A stretch of 64,000 nucleotides of DNA from Phycisphaerales bacterium (GTDB lineage Bacteria > Planctomycetota > Phycisphaerae > Phycisphaerales > SM1A02): NCBI GenBank assembly GCA_029268515.1, contig JAQWNP010000006.1, positions 248,001 to 312,000 of the forward strand. Reading direction: 5' to 3'. Below, piece by piece: positions 33,785 through 42,948 of this stretch. Made by a program: the position numbers and the translations under genes. Numbering within the stretch: position 1 is the first letter of the stretch; the number at the start of each line of letters is the position of its first letter. The notes under the pieces were generated by a model, which was not told where the DNA came from, did no database searches, and was given only the letters and a program-made list of their open reading frames with translations.

Positions 33785-35542
33785 ATGGTAGATCAGAATC
33801 TAATTGCAACTCTTGATATCGATCAAGCAAGCGTCGATGCTCTTATTCTTGAAGCACTTGGAACCGAGGTCGCCGGCGGCGATATGGACTCGGTACTTGC
33901 CAGTGATATGGCACAACTTGAACGCGGCAAAATCCTTAAGGGACGCGTCGTAGGCAAAGCCGGCGATGACGCTGTTGTTGAAGTTGGCCTCAAGTCTGAA
34001 GGCCTTATTAACAAAAACGAATTTGACGACTTTGACGCCCTCTCACCAGGTGACGAAATTGAAGTCCTGCTCGAAGATATTGAAGACGATTCAGGCGTCA
34101 TCAAACTCTCGAAGCGCAAGGCCGATCGCATCCGTGGATGGGAACGTATCTTGGCCAACAATGCGGAAGGTGACATCATCGAAGGCCGCGGCATGCGTAA
34201 GATCAAGGGTGGACTACTCGTTGATATTGGTGTTCCTGTGTTCCTACCCGCCTCTCAAGTTGATATCCGTCGCCCAGGTGACATCGGTGAGTTCATCGGC
34301 AAGATGATTCGCGCGGAAATTCTCAAGATCGATGAGGAGCGGCGCAATATCGTTATCAGTCGCCGTAAGCTCATCGAACGCGAACGTCATGAAGCTAAAT
34401 CCGAACTGATGAGCCGCATCGAAGAAGGCCAGCTCGTAAAGGGCACCGTCACAAACATTGCTGAGTTTGGCGCTTTCGTGGACCTCGGTGGCGTTGATGG
34501 CTTGCTGCATATCACAGATATGAGCTGGGGCCGAGTCAATCACCCCAGTGAAATCTGCAAAGTCGGCGATGAGCTTGAAGTCAAAATTCTGAAGATTGAT
34601 CTGGATCGAGAGAAGATCGCACTTGGACTCAAGCAGAAAGAAGCCTCCCCATGGGAGAGCATCGAAGAGAAATTCCCGATTAACAGCCGTATCACTGGGC
34701 GTGTGGTGAATCTGGTCAGCTATGGTTCGTTTATTGAACTTGAACAAGGCGTCGAAGGCCTTGTTCACATCTCAGAGATGTCTTGGACAAAACGAGTCAA
34801 TCATCCCAGTGAAATTCTCAGCGTTGGTGAAGAAATCGAAGTGGTTGTTCTTGATATCAATCGAGATAAGCATGAGATTTCTCTTGGCATCAAACAGACA
34901 GAAGTTAATCCTTGGGAATTAGTCGCAGAGAAATATCCTCCAGGCACAATTATCCATGGAACTGTTCGCAATCTTGCAAACTACGGCGCGTTTGTTGAAA
35001 TCGAGCCGGGTGTTGATGGGTTGTTACACATTTCCGATATCTCATGGACTGAGAAGATTTCCCATCCCAATGAGAAATATAAAAAGGGCACAGAGATTGA
35101 GTGCGTTGTGCTCGAAATCGATCGCGAAAAGCAGCGCGTCGGCCTTGGTGTCAAGCAGCTCACTGAAGACCCATGGCTAGAGCAGATTCCTGCTGCATAT
35201 CAGCCTGGCATGGTTGTGCATGGCACCGTTACGAAGATCACTAATTTCGGCGTCTTTGTTGAATTAGAATCAGGTCTTGAAGGCCTCTTGCATATCTCCG
35301 AACTTTCGGACGACCAAATTGAGACGCCCAATGACATCGTCAAGCCTGGTGACCAGGTCGATGTTAAGATCTTGCGAGTGGACTCTGCTGATCGAAAGAT
35401 TGGCCTGAGCCTCAAGCGAGCACAATGGGGCGATGACACCCCAGTTGAAGACGGCGATCCAACGGTTGAAGGATCAGATGCACCATCCAAGGGCGGCATG
35501 GACGACCATGGTGCATTGGGAACCGACAAGATCGAGCTCTAA
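33785..35542 (+). CDS. rpsA: 30S ribosomal protein S1
   Basis: 585 residues from the ATG at 33785. Six S1 (OB-fold) repeats can be read. The first two are less standard (GRVVGKAGDDAVVEVGLKSEG; GRGMRKIKGGLLVDIGVPVF). The next four carry the GxVxxxxxFGAFVxL-GxxGLLHIS pattern. Linkers between repeats hold the NPWELV or SPWESI motif. The protein binds mRNA at the 30S platform and starts translation of structured mRNAs. The acidic Ser/Gly tail is non-conserved. A strong terminator follows 28 nt after the stop. Length fits bacterial S1 (about 560 residues). Confidence 0.96.
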   Translation: MVDQNLIATLDIDQASVDALILEALGTEVAGGDMDSVLASDMAQLERGKILKGRVVGKAGDDAVVEVGLKSEGLINKNEFDDFDALSPGDEIEVLLEDIEDDSGVIKLSKRKADRIRGWERILANNAEGDIIEGRGMRKIKGGLLVDIGVPVFLPASQVDIRRPGDIGEFIGKMIRAEILKIDEERRNIVISRRKLIERERHEAKSELMSRIEEGQLVKGTVTNIAEFGAFVDLGGVDGLLHITDMSWGRVNHPSEICKVGDELEVKILKIDLDREKIALGLKQKEASPWESIEEKFPINSRITGRVVNLVSYGSFIELEQGVEGLVHISEMSWTKRVNHPSEILSVGEEIEVVVLDINRDKHEISLGIKQTEVNPWELVAEKYPPGTIIHGTVRNLANYGAFVEIEPGVDGLLHISDISWTEKISHPNEKYKKGTEIECVVLEIDREKQRVGLGVKQLTEDPWLEQIPAAYQPGMVVHGTVTKITNFGVFVELESGLEGLLHISELSDDQIETPNDIVKPGDQVDVKILRVDSADRKIGLSLKRAQWGDDTPVEDGDPTVEGSDAPSKGGMDDHGALGTDKIEL

Positions 35543-35570
35543 TCAAACCAACCCAAAATCACTTCTTAAA

Positions 35571-35597
35571 AAGCCCCGGCCTTGCCGGGGTTTTTTT
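35571..35597 (+). terminator. Rho-independent terminator of rpsA
   Basis: A perfect 7-bp stem, CCCCGGC (35574-35580) with GCCGGGG (35584-35590), has a CTT loop and is followed by seven T. An A-run precedes the stem, so it might also work in the other direction. Confidence 0.93.
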
Positions 35598-36072
35598 AAG
35601 CCGTCTGAAACAATGACTCATTAACCAAACAGGCCCAGCCAAAGGCTGAGCCTGTTACGCGAATCCTCCCCCAAGGATCCGGCCGCGAAAAACGCGGCGT
35701 ATATTGAATGACCGTCACTGTCGTGATCTGCGATTTTGAGGCGTCCACATGCTGGACGCTTGTATTGTTGTATTCAGATATGCCCTCTAAGCTGCCAAAT
35801 GGAAAGCTCAAGGCATATCTTCTCAATACCTGACGTCCTTACGATCCCGGTGGGCTAGCATAGGGTGATAAATGTCAGCACTACCAAAATCGCTATTCGA
35901 CGACGGTTCTCCGTCAATGTCATCATTGCTCGCACGGTAAAGGTCCTTTTTTCCTGATCTTCAGATGTCTAGTCACTTAATAACTTCAATCCCTGTGCCA
36001 TTGTCCGCACAGAGCAAGTACCGGAGAGCCAGTTGCCTCAGCCGGTTTTTTCTCGGACCACTTGGTCTGGTT
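35598..36072. other. Gene-free stretch with three hairpins
   Basis: About 475 nt lie between the rpsA terminator and the next supported start. Three short inverted repeats occur: 35628-35656 (7 bp, one mismatch, 5 bp, AAA loop), 35679-35693 (CCGCG around five A) and 35741-35759 (7 bp, CATGC loop). None is followed by a long T-run. A 76-codon minus-strand frame (35596-35826) crosses all three, but I do not accept it as a gene. The stretch presumably holds the promoter of the gene at 36073. Confidence 0.45.
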
Positions 36073-37893
36073 ATGCGCCGCATGATGCCCAAAAGCAACA
36101 TCCAATGTTTATTGATTACCACAGTGGTGCTTGGACACAGTTTTTCTATCTACGCGAATGCAGATGAGACTCTGGATGTGAGTGCTGCCTTAGACGCTTT
36201 TACAGTAAGTCGTTCATGGATCGATTTATTTGATGATGAGGGACTGCCACCACCAACCTCTCCCCAATCAGCAATACCAATTCCTGGGGCCACTGGCGTT
36301 GCTGTCATTCTTCGAAGGGCAGGCCATGTCATTGCGTTGGCAACGGACGCTCAACCAGACCAGTGGATGGTACGGCGTGCTGTTGGCCGGGCTCTGAGTC
36401 AGGTGCTTGGCAGTGCCGGAGCAGCAAACCTCCCGCGCGATATGAGAGATGAACTTGCAACACAGGTTTCACTTGAGATTGAAGTGGCTGGCCACATGCA
36501 ACCAATCTTGGCAACAACTGCGGCACAGCTCAACAACCGCTTGGCAGCAGGTTCTGATGGATTGGCACTTCGTCATGAAGAGCGTTGGTACCTTGAGTTT
36601 CCATCTGCAGCCAGAGCATTCAATCGGAGAATTGCCGCACCAACACTGGCGGGGCTTCTCGGTGAAGCTGGCTTGCCACCACGGCCACTTTCTGAACTTG
36701 CGAGACAACCTGAAATGGGTGTCTATCGGTTTACCACGCTGGATCTCGCACAACGCTCACCGCAAGCACTGCCACTTATTTTGGAGCAAGGCGATACTTT
36801 GGTCGAAGCTTCTTCAATTACTCCAGCTCGCATCACCCAAGCCGCAAATGAGATCGCATCACATCTCTTAACAAAAGCTTGGCCTGGCCCTGAGCCGGTT
36901 GGATTGCTTGGGGGCTACAACCCCGTCACCGACTCATACATTCCATTGATCGCTTCAGATGAAGATCAGCTCATTATCGCAATGGCACTACGCAGATACG
37001 CGCGTATCGATCGAGCCAATCCGACCCAAGCGGAACAAGCCCGTGAACTCTCCGCCTCAATACTGACGGCGCTGGCGACACGAAGGAACAATGAAAATGC
37101 GCCTCCACTTCATCCAGTACTGGCAGGATTTATTGTCTTAGCTTGGGCAGATGAAATGCCGTATGAGACGAATTCAGCAGCATTGCACCAGGAAGCTCGC
37201 GATACCATTCTGGCGCTGACCATGAACCGCTCTGCTTTAAAGCTCAATCCCCATGAGCAAGCCATCATCGTTTCTGCAATGACTGCCATATCGCGCCAAG
37301 CTGGCCAAACTGATCTTCCACCGCTGACCCCTGAAATGATGACTGAGTGGATTGATGCAACCTGGACGTTGGTACCCGAAAATGAATATGTATCACTCCA
37401 CCCCTGGTTAGGCTGGGCGGTGATCGATATGAATGTGATCTCAGGTGAAACGACAAGCTGGGACCAAATGCTCCGCCGCCAGCGGCGCTTGCTGCAGACC
37501 GCTCAAGACGGCCCTGAAGATGCTCCTTGGGCTCCAACGCTTGATGGTGGGTTCCCTCTTGGCCTCGGCACCAAGGCCAATGCAACCGCTCAGGGCTTAC
37601 GCCCAGGGATTCTCTTAGCCACCATGCTCGGCCAGCAGCACCTGACAAATGATCAGGAGCTAGCAGCCGCCATAGAATCTCAGTTATCTGCCATGAGATT
37701 TCTTATACAACTCATGCATCGAATAGAGACCCCACATCAGCCCCGGACGCCCAAAAGAGCTGTTGGAGGGGTCCGAGCGGCTCTTTGGGATCAAAATCAA
37801 CCCTCAGCGGCCCAGGCGATGGGGCTGATTATGGCTTGTGAAACCCTCGAGAGCCTACGAATTCTCACAAAAAGACACGTCGAACCCAAATAA
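36073..37893 (+). CDS. Exported protein with AMMECR1-like N-terminal region
   Basis: About 606 residues from the ATG at 36073; the frame is open from 35965. A signal peptide (CLLITTVVLGHSFSIYANA) is followed by a region of about 170 residues that resembles AMMECR1. Key segments are VSLEIEV, then GSDGLALRHEERWYLEFP, then TLAGLLGEAGLPPRP and YRFTTLDLAQ, in the order and spacing of that fold. The remaining 330 residues are mostly alpha-helical (ADEMPYETNSAALHQEARD, LHPWLGWAVIDMN) and unassigned. AMMECR1 proteins are normally cytoplasmic and of unknown activity, so an exported one would be odd. The gene is 115 nt before the STN-like gene on the same strand, which may be related. Confidence 0.7.
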   Translation: MRRMMPKSNIQCLLITTVVLGHSFSIYANADETLDVSAALDAFTVSRSWIDLFDDEGLPPPTSPQSAIPIPGATGVAVILRRAGHVIALATDAQPDQWMVRRAVGRALSQVLGSAGAANLPRDMRDELATQVSLEIEVAGHMQPILATTAAQLNNRLAAGSDGLALRHEERWYLEFPSAARAFNRRIAAPTLAGLLGEAGLPPRPLSELARQPEMGVYRFTTLDLAQRSPQALPLILEQGDTLVEASSITPARITQAANEIASHLLTKAWPGPEPVGLLGGYNPVTDSYIPLIASDEDQLIIAMALRRYARIDRANPTQAEQARELSASILTALATRRNNENAPPLHPVLAGFIVLAWADEMPYETNSAALHQEARDTILALTMNRSALKLNPHEQAIIVSAMTAISRQAGQTDLPPLTPEMMTEWIDATWTLVPENEYVSLHPWLGWAVIDMNVISGETTSWDQMLRRQRRLLQTAQDGPEDAPWAPTLDGGFPLGLGTKANATAQGLRPGILLATMLGQQHLTNDQELAAAIESQLSAMRFLIQLMHRIETPHQPRTPKRAVGGVRAALWDQNQPSAAQAMGLIMACETLESLRILTKRHVEPK

Positions 37894-38008
37894 CACACTT
37901 ACTTTCGCTCGAAGGGCTCAGCCTTCATCATCCGATGAATATACTGTAGAGATCGCTTCGCCCAGATGTCCCTGAATTGCGGAGCTCTTACTTGTTGGAG
38001 ACCACACT

Positions 38009-39016
38009 ATGAAACTTCTCACACTCTCTCTGAGTATTGCCCTTTTAGCTACGCCAGTATTAGGCCAATCGCTCTCTGAACGAATTGACCAGGTTCGCAA
38101 GAACAGAGAAGCGAATCTCACCCGAGCAAAAGCCCAGATGCTCGGCGCTCTGTTGTATACACCGCTGACATTTGAATTCCAAGACAGACCTGTCCGTGAA
38201 GTTTTCACTTTGATGCAGGATGTCCTCGGAGTAAGAATCATTGGTCGCTACTCTGACGATAAGGAAGGTCACGGTATTGATCCGGACATGATGATCTCCC
38301 TTGATGTCGAAAACGAACCAGCACTTCTCATCCTTGAGAACATACTTGAACAAGCAGAAGATCTCGAAGATACAACTTGGCAACTTCGCAATGGTTATCT
38401 AGAGGTGGGTACAAAAGAACGACTCAGTGTTCCCCCTGCTCAAGAGCTTCGCATCTACCCTGTCGAAGATCTACTCTACGACCTTCCACAGTTTAATGAT
38501 CCACCAGATCTCGATCTTGCAGCATCGCTTGACCAAGGCCAGAACGGCGGCGGTGGTGGTGGTGCCGGCGGTGGTGGTGGTGGTGGTGGCTATGGTGGTG
38601 GCGGTGGCGGTCGCAGCGGCGGCGGCGGCGGCGGCAGTAGTGGCGGCGGCGGTGGTGGTGGTAACATCTTCGGTGGCCCCGGCGGCGATCCTGATCAGAT
38701 GAACCGACAGGAAAAAGCGGAAGAGCTTATTGTGATCATCACTGAATTGGTTGAGCCTACGAGCTGGAACATCAACGGTGGAACAGCTGCATATATCCGT
38801 TACTACGAAGGCAATCTTATTATTCGGGCCCCTGACTTCATTCAGCGGCAGATCGCTGGTTATCCCGCTATTATCAAGCCAACCCGCAAGACATCTGACT
38901 CGGGTAGCGCGAGACGCTATGTCACTTTTTCAGGCATGCTTCAGAACTCGCAGCTTCAGGGATTTGATACAGCAACAGTCACTGGCTCTACTGGTGGCAC
39001 TGTAAATAACCCATAG
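38009..39016 (+). CDS. Exported protein with STN/secretin N0-like domains and a polyglycine linker
   Basis: 335 residues. A signal peptide (LLTLSLSIALLATPVLGQ) is followed by an STN-like domain: LTFEFQDRPVREVFTLMQDVLGVRII, ISLDVENEPALLILENILEQ, then WQLRNGYLEVGTKERL. This is the N0-type unit found in secretins and TonB receptors. A second, shorter unit near the C-terminus (IITELVEPTSW, YYEGNLIIRAPDFIQRQIAGY) ends it. Between them, residues 180-226 are almost only glycine with a few Ser, Tyr and Arg. There is no secretin barrel. A terminator follows 27 nt downstream. It may assist a secretin, but no partner is adjacent. Confidence 0.75.
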   Translation: MKLLTLSLSIALLATPVLGQSLSERIDQVRKNREANLTRAKAQMLGALLYTPLTFEFQDRPVREVFTLMQDVLGVRIIGRYSDDKEGHGIDPDMMISLDVENEPALLILENILEQAEDLEDTTWQLRNGYLEVGTKERLSVPPAQELRIYPVEDLLYDLPQFNDPPDLDLAASLDQGQNGGGGGGAGGGGGGGGYGGGGGGRSGGGGGGSSGGGGGGGNIFGGPGGDPDQMNRQEKAEELIVIITELVEPTSWNINGGTAAYIRYYEGNLIIRAPDFIQRQIAGYPAIIKPTRKTSDSGSARRYVTFSGMLQNSQLQGFDTATVTGSTGGTVNNP

Positions 39017-39043
39017 AACAAATGACTTCTTAGAGATCTTCAA

Positions 39044-39078
39044 AGCACCCTCAATAAGCTGAGGGTGCTTTCTTTTTT
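39044..39078 (+). terminator. Rho-independent terminator
   Basis: A perfect 10-bp stem (AGCACCCTCA / TGAGGGTGCT) has a 6-nt loop and is followed by TTCTTTTTT. It ends the transcript of the STN-like gene. The convergent S9 peptidase gene stops at 39150, so the region may also serve it. Confidence 0.92.
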
Positions 39079-39149
39079 GCGATTGAAAGAAATGGTCTTC
39101 GTGCACAATGATTGGCTACTTGCACTATCTCACAGGGTCATAAAAGTAA

Positions 39150-41225
39150 CTATTCCTCATCACCCAGTGTATAGCCCTCTAGCCATTGCACATCCCATTG
39201 TAACTTTGCTTCTCGGTCAGATCGTCGACTTAGTCCATGGGCAGTGTTCGGATACACAACTAACTCGCTTGGCACATCCAGATATCGACTCAACGCGCGA
39301 TGCAGTGCTTGGCTGTGGGCAACAGGCACACGTGCATCATTCGCTCCACAGTGGATGAGTGTCGGTGTGCTAATCTCATCGGCGCGATAGAGAGGTGACA
39401 TCTCCTGCATCGCCTGAGGTTTTTCCCATGGAAGTCCACCCGCATAGTTGATGACATGCCCCGGCGTATCCTCGACAGCCCACTGCATGGTCATATCAAA
39501 GACACCCGCCCCACTACTCGCTGCTTTAAAGCGATCCGTTTGAGTAATCAGGCAGTTCGTGAGATAACCGCCATTGCTCCACCCAGAAACAGCGAGGCGG
39601 TTGGGATCAGCGATACCACGCTCAACCATAGCATCAACACCAGCCAGAATATCTGACACCTCAATATCATTTTCTTGCTCGATCAGGTCTGTCAGAAACT
39701 TGTCTCCATAGCCCGTTGAGCCACGATAATTCGGGCTAAGAAGAGCCCAACCGCGTGCGGGAAAAAGCGTCCGACCATAAACCCAATATTGGAGACGGTA
39801 CTTGCTTGAACTTGTTGGCCCCCCATGCAATTGCACTAACATTGGTAATGGGCCATCTGACTGCTGGTCATATCCTGGTGGCAACTCAAGAACACCCTCA
39901 ACAGTGACACCATCTGGTGCTTTCCATTGGACAATCTTGACCTGAGGAAGCCGCCATTGATCAACGTGGGGATTTACATTGGTCAAACGACGGTATTGCG
40001 CTTCTGAACCAAGATCCATCACCAAGAACACATCATTAAAGTGAATCAATCCGCTCGTCACGATTGCGAGTTGCTGGCCGTTGTCATCAAAACTAAATGA
40101 ATCAACAACGACCTTACCTGGTGTCAGTACTGTTGCTTTAGACGCTGGGTCACCACCAGCATCCTTGATTTGGTACACACGTTGGACCGCATGTGATTCC
40201 GCAAGGAAGCATAAGTCATGAGATTTCGATCTCCATGTCAATCTGCCCGAGGTCGTCAATTCTTTTGCTGCCTCATCTCCAGATAAAGTGCGTGGCAACT
40301 TACGAACAGTTGGAGATGACTCCTCTGGAAATGTCGCAACAAAAACTTCTTGAGGATAGCCATCAAAATCGACTGAAAACGCCAGCCTTGCCCCATCAGC
40401 TGACCAAGTGGGCGATTCTATCCAGCCATATGGCGATGGTCCCTGCGATCGCCAAAGTCCATCGGGCAAGGTGGTTGTCTTGCCGCTCGGAACATCCACA
40501 ATATCCATCTGAGACCAACCTTCATGCGAAATCAGTTCGTCGTCAGGGACTTTTACCAGTGCGACTTTTTGAACATGATCGTTGACTGAAAAGTCTCGAT
40601 AGAAACCCTTAGGGGTCACCAACTGATTCAGTCGCCAGGTCGTGAGATCAAGCTCCCACAGTTCAGAGTGCTCCCCAGCATCTGAACCATACTCTAGACG
40701 ATCAAACTGGCTACGCAGTTCTTGCCATCGATCATCAATCTCGGCGTCACGGGAACACAGGAAGTATAAACGGTCACTCTCACGGCTTAGTTGATACTGA
40801 TCAATCCCGCCTTTGACCCTTGTGACTTGCTGAATCGTTTTTGTCTCTGGCGATAGCCTCCATACTTGTAAACCGCCGCTCTCAGTAAATCGTCGACTCT
40901 GAAAATAAATCCAGGAGCCATCATTGCTCCAAGAAAGATTCCAATCATCTGCGTGGTCAAAAGTCAATCTCTGTAGATGCTCGCCTTTTATGTTGACCAT
41001 CCATATATCTCTGTTGCGGGTTTCATGGTCCAGTGACCAACGACTATCCGTAAAAGCAACATTGCCACCATCAGGGCGCATTGCACACTCTCCGACATAA
41101 GCCAAGGTGAAATAGTCTTCAATCGTAATGCTATGGGTGCGTTTTCCGTGCACTGCTGTCGGGGCCCCTTGTGAAGAGCCGAGAACAAAAAGCAGTAGCA
41201 GGCCTCCAATGGCTGATGTAAACAT
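39150..41225 (-). CDS. S9 family serine peptidase (prolyl oligopeptidase/DPP-type)
   Basis: 691 residues; the ATG has an AGGAG site. A signal peptide (IGGLLLLFVLGSSQGAP) indicates export to the periplasm. The first two thirds form a beta-propeller with WD/PD40-type repeats (RDIWMVNIKGEHLQRLT; DWNLSWSNDGSWIYFQS). The catalytic alpha/beta-hydrolase domain has Ser550 in GWSNGGY, Asp630 in GANDARVP and His663 in NTAHGLS. It should cleave short peptides, with removal of N-terminal dipeptides or acyl residues most likely. It follows the MacB-like permease gene by 43 nt on the same strand, the last of a four-gene run (44571 to 39150). Confidence 0.93.
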   Translation of the reverse strand: MFTSAIGGLLLLFVLGSSQGAPTAVHGKRTHSITIEDYFTLAYVGECAMRPDGGNVAFTDSRWSLDHETRNRDIWMVNIKGEHLQRLTFDHADDWNLSWSNDGSWIYFQSRRFTESGGLQVWRLSPETKTIQQVTRVKGGIDQYQLSRESDRLYFLCSRDAEIDDRWQELRSQFDRLEYGSDAGEHSELWELDLTTWRLNQLVTPKGFYRDFSVNDHVQKVALVKVPDDELISHEGWSQMDIVDVPSGKTTTLPDGLWRSQGPSPYGWIESPTWSADGARLAFSVDFDGYPQEVFVATFPEESSPTVRKLPRTLSGDEAAKELTTSGRLTWRSKSHDLCFLAESHAVQRVYQIKDAGGDPASKATVLTPGKVVVDSFSFDDNGQQLAIVTSGLIHFNDVFLVMDLGSEAQYRRLTNVNPHVDQWRLPQVKIVQWKAPDGVTVEGVLELPPGYDQQSDGPLPMLVQLHGGPTSSSKYRLQYWVYGRTLFPARGWALLSPNYRGSTGYGDKFLTDLIEQENDIEVSDILAGVDAMVERGIADPNRLAVSGWSNGGYLTNCLITQTDRFKAASSGAGVFDMTMQWAVEDTPGHVINYAGGLPWEKPQAMQEMSPLYRADEISTPTLIHCGANDARVPVAHSQALHRALSRYLDVPSELVVYPNTAHGLSRRSDREAKLQWDVQWLEGYTLGDEE

Positions 41226-41268
41226 TCGAGGGAGACTCCTTGAAATGAAGGTTCTTTACTGGATACGA

Positions 41269-42600
41269 CTAATCATGCCGCAATGCCACAATGGGATCTT
41301 GTCGACTCGCCACGATTGCTGGGTAGATACCAAAAACCAATCCAACAACGGCAGAGACAACGAATGCCACGATAATTGACCATGCCGTCACCTGGGTTTC
41401 CAACACAACAGCACCATCAAACGACTCTGCAATGCCCGGCAACGAGAGGATCCATGGGACGAGCGTAGAGATAACTGCAGACAACCCAATGCCCAAAGCA
41501 ATCCCCAACAAACCACCAACTGCTGAAAGCGACCCGGTCTCAACTAAGAACTGAGCCAATATATGTGCTCGGGTTGCCCCAACAGCACGGCGCACACCGA
41601 TCTCTCTTATACGTTCAGTGACTGACGCCAACATAATATTCATGATGCCAATACCACCAACAACAAGACTGATGGCAGCAATTGATACAAGCACAATGTT
41701 CCAGATCATCTCCCGTTTCTTTCTCGCTTCAAGAAGCTCCCAGGGAACGATGAGCTTCACATCACTAAGTTCTGGATGCTCAACTTCAATAATCCGCTGT
41801 GCTCTGCTCGCTGTATTAACGACCTCCTCTGTTTCATTGGTCGTAATATAGACTTCAGAGATCTCAACATCCTCACCAGAAAATGAACCTGACTGACGAC
41901 GAACTACGATATCACCGAACTCAAGTTCGGCTGTCGTTATTGGTATGTGAATATCCGCATTCAAATCACGCCCAAGCAACGCCGCACCAGAACCCCCTGC
42001 TAATCCAATTGGGCTAAGAACGCCTATCACACGAAAGACTCTCCGGTCGATCCGAAACTCCTGTCCAACCGGATTTTCAAGTGGAAAGAACTGTTTTACG
42101 ATGTCGGCACCAATGACTGCAACTGGCAGCCGCTTCTCGATATCGTCCGGTGAAAGATACCGACCACCAGGCTCAACTGTCAGATTGGCAACATCCAGTA
42201 AATCTGGAGTGGTGCCAAACGACTGACTCACTGTGCGCCTTGCCTTACGCGATATCTCTGAACCAACGGATTTTAGTGGAACGATGTAAGCGGCATCGGT
42301 AAGAAAGTGCTCTAGACGTGCGAGATCTGCTCGTGTCAATCCAAAGCTTGCCACAAACGACCTTTGGCTCGAACCAAATGAACCTGACTCTGGCGGTCGC
42401 TGTGAACGTACGATCACATTGGTAGCGCCTAGTTTTTGAATCTCGCGCAGCGCCGCCTGCTTATTACCCTCACCCAAAGCCACCATCACGATCACGGCTG
42501 CAACACCAAACATAATGCCAATGCTGGTCAAAATGGAGCGCAGCAAGTGAAGCCTCAGGTTCCAAATGCCAAGCCGAGCAATCTCTAGAAAGAAACTCAC
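41269..42600 (-). CDS. ABC transporter permease, MacB/FtsX type
   Basis: 443 residues from a GTG with GGAAGG upstream. One TM helix near the N-terminus (LRSILTSIGIMFGVAAVIVMVALGEG) is followed by a MacB-type periplasmic domain (LPVAVIGADIVKQFFPLENPVGQEFRI) and three C-terminal helices forming the FtsX domain (VSIAAISLVVGGIGIMNIMLASV, LAQFLVETGSLSAVGGLLGIALGI). This is the mechanotransmission permease of the MacB group, which moves lipids, lipoproteins, toxins or peptides. The cognate ATPase, normally adjacent, is not here, so it must be encoded elsewhere. A helper role for the S9 peptidase downstream cannot be excluded. Confidence 0.9.
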   Translation of the reverse strand: MSFFLEIARLGIWNLRLHLLRSILTSIGIMFGVAAVIVMVALGEGNKQAALREIQKLGATNVIVRSQRPPESGSFGSSQRSFVASFGLTRADLARLEHFLTDAAYIVPLKSVGSEISRKARRTVSQSFGTTPDLLDVANLTVEPGGRYLSPDDIEKRLPVAVIGADIVKQFFPLENPVGQEFRIDRRVFRVIGVLSPIGLAGGSGAALLGRDLNADIHIPITTAELEFGDIVVRRQSGSFSGEDVEISEVYITTNETEEVVNTASRAQRIIEVEHPELSDVKLIVPWELLEARKKREMIWNIVLVSIAAISLVVGGIGIMNIMLASVTERIREIGVRRAVGATRAHILAQFLVETGSLSAVGGLLGIALGIGLSAVISTLVPWILSLPGIAESFDGAVVLETQVTAWSIIVAFVVSAVVGLVFGIYPAIVASRQDPIVALRHD

Positions 42601-42639
42601 AAATGACCTTCCATTCGACCAGGTGCCTTGAGCACTGAA

Positions 42640-42939
42640 TCAACCCTCTGCAACAATCAGATCAGGAACCTGAGCATCTGCTGATCTATTGAGTCTTCGT
42701 ACGATCGAGGCATCAAGCCGCTTAGGAAGCTCCTCAACCGTCATAAAACGAAGCACAAAAACCAACGCAGCTCGAGCAACGAGCCAAGGCATATCAGCCC
42801 CTGTTTGAGACCATAGATTGTAATCGGCCCACGACAGATGGACCTCGATCTCTCTGAGAAGATCACCTGATTCCAGCTTCACAAGGAAACACCAGCCCAG
42901 GGCCTCTTCCTGCTCTGTCAGACTCTGAATCAATACCAT
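42640..42939 (-). CDS. Small hypothetical protein next to histidine kinase
   Basis: 99 residues. The N-terminal half looks like a beta-sheet with repeated Leu/Val (CFLVKLESGDLLREIEVHLSWADYNLW). The second half has a helix (WLVARAALVFVLRFM) that is not long enough or hydrophobic enough to be a safe TM segment. I do not recognise it. It lies 9 nt after the kinase gene and 39 nt before the permease gene, so it is probably part of the same transcript. The compact gene and good spacing favour a true gene. Confidence 0.68.
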   Translation of the reverse strand: MVLIQSLTEQEEALGWCFLVKLESGDLLREIEVHLSWADYNLWSQTGADMPWLVARAALVFVLRFMTVEELPKRLDASIVRRLNRSADAQVPDLIVAEG

Positions 42940-42948
42940 GTTTACCCA

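Noticed and set aside
35596-35826. 76-codon minus-strand open frame after the rpsA terminator
   Set aside because: It begins inside a terminator region, crosses three hairpins, has no ribosome binding site and no recognisable protein pattern.
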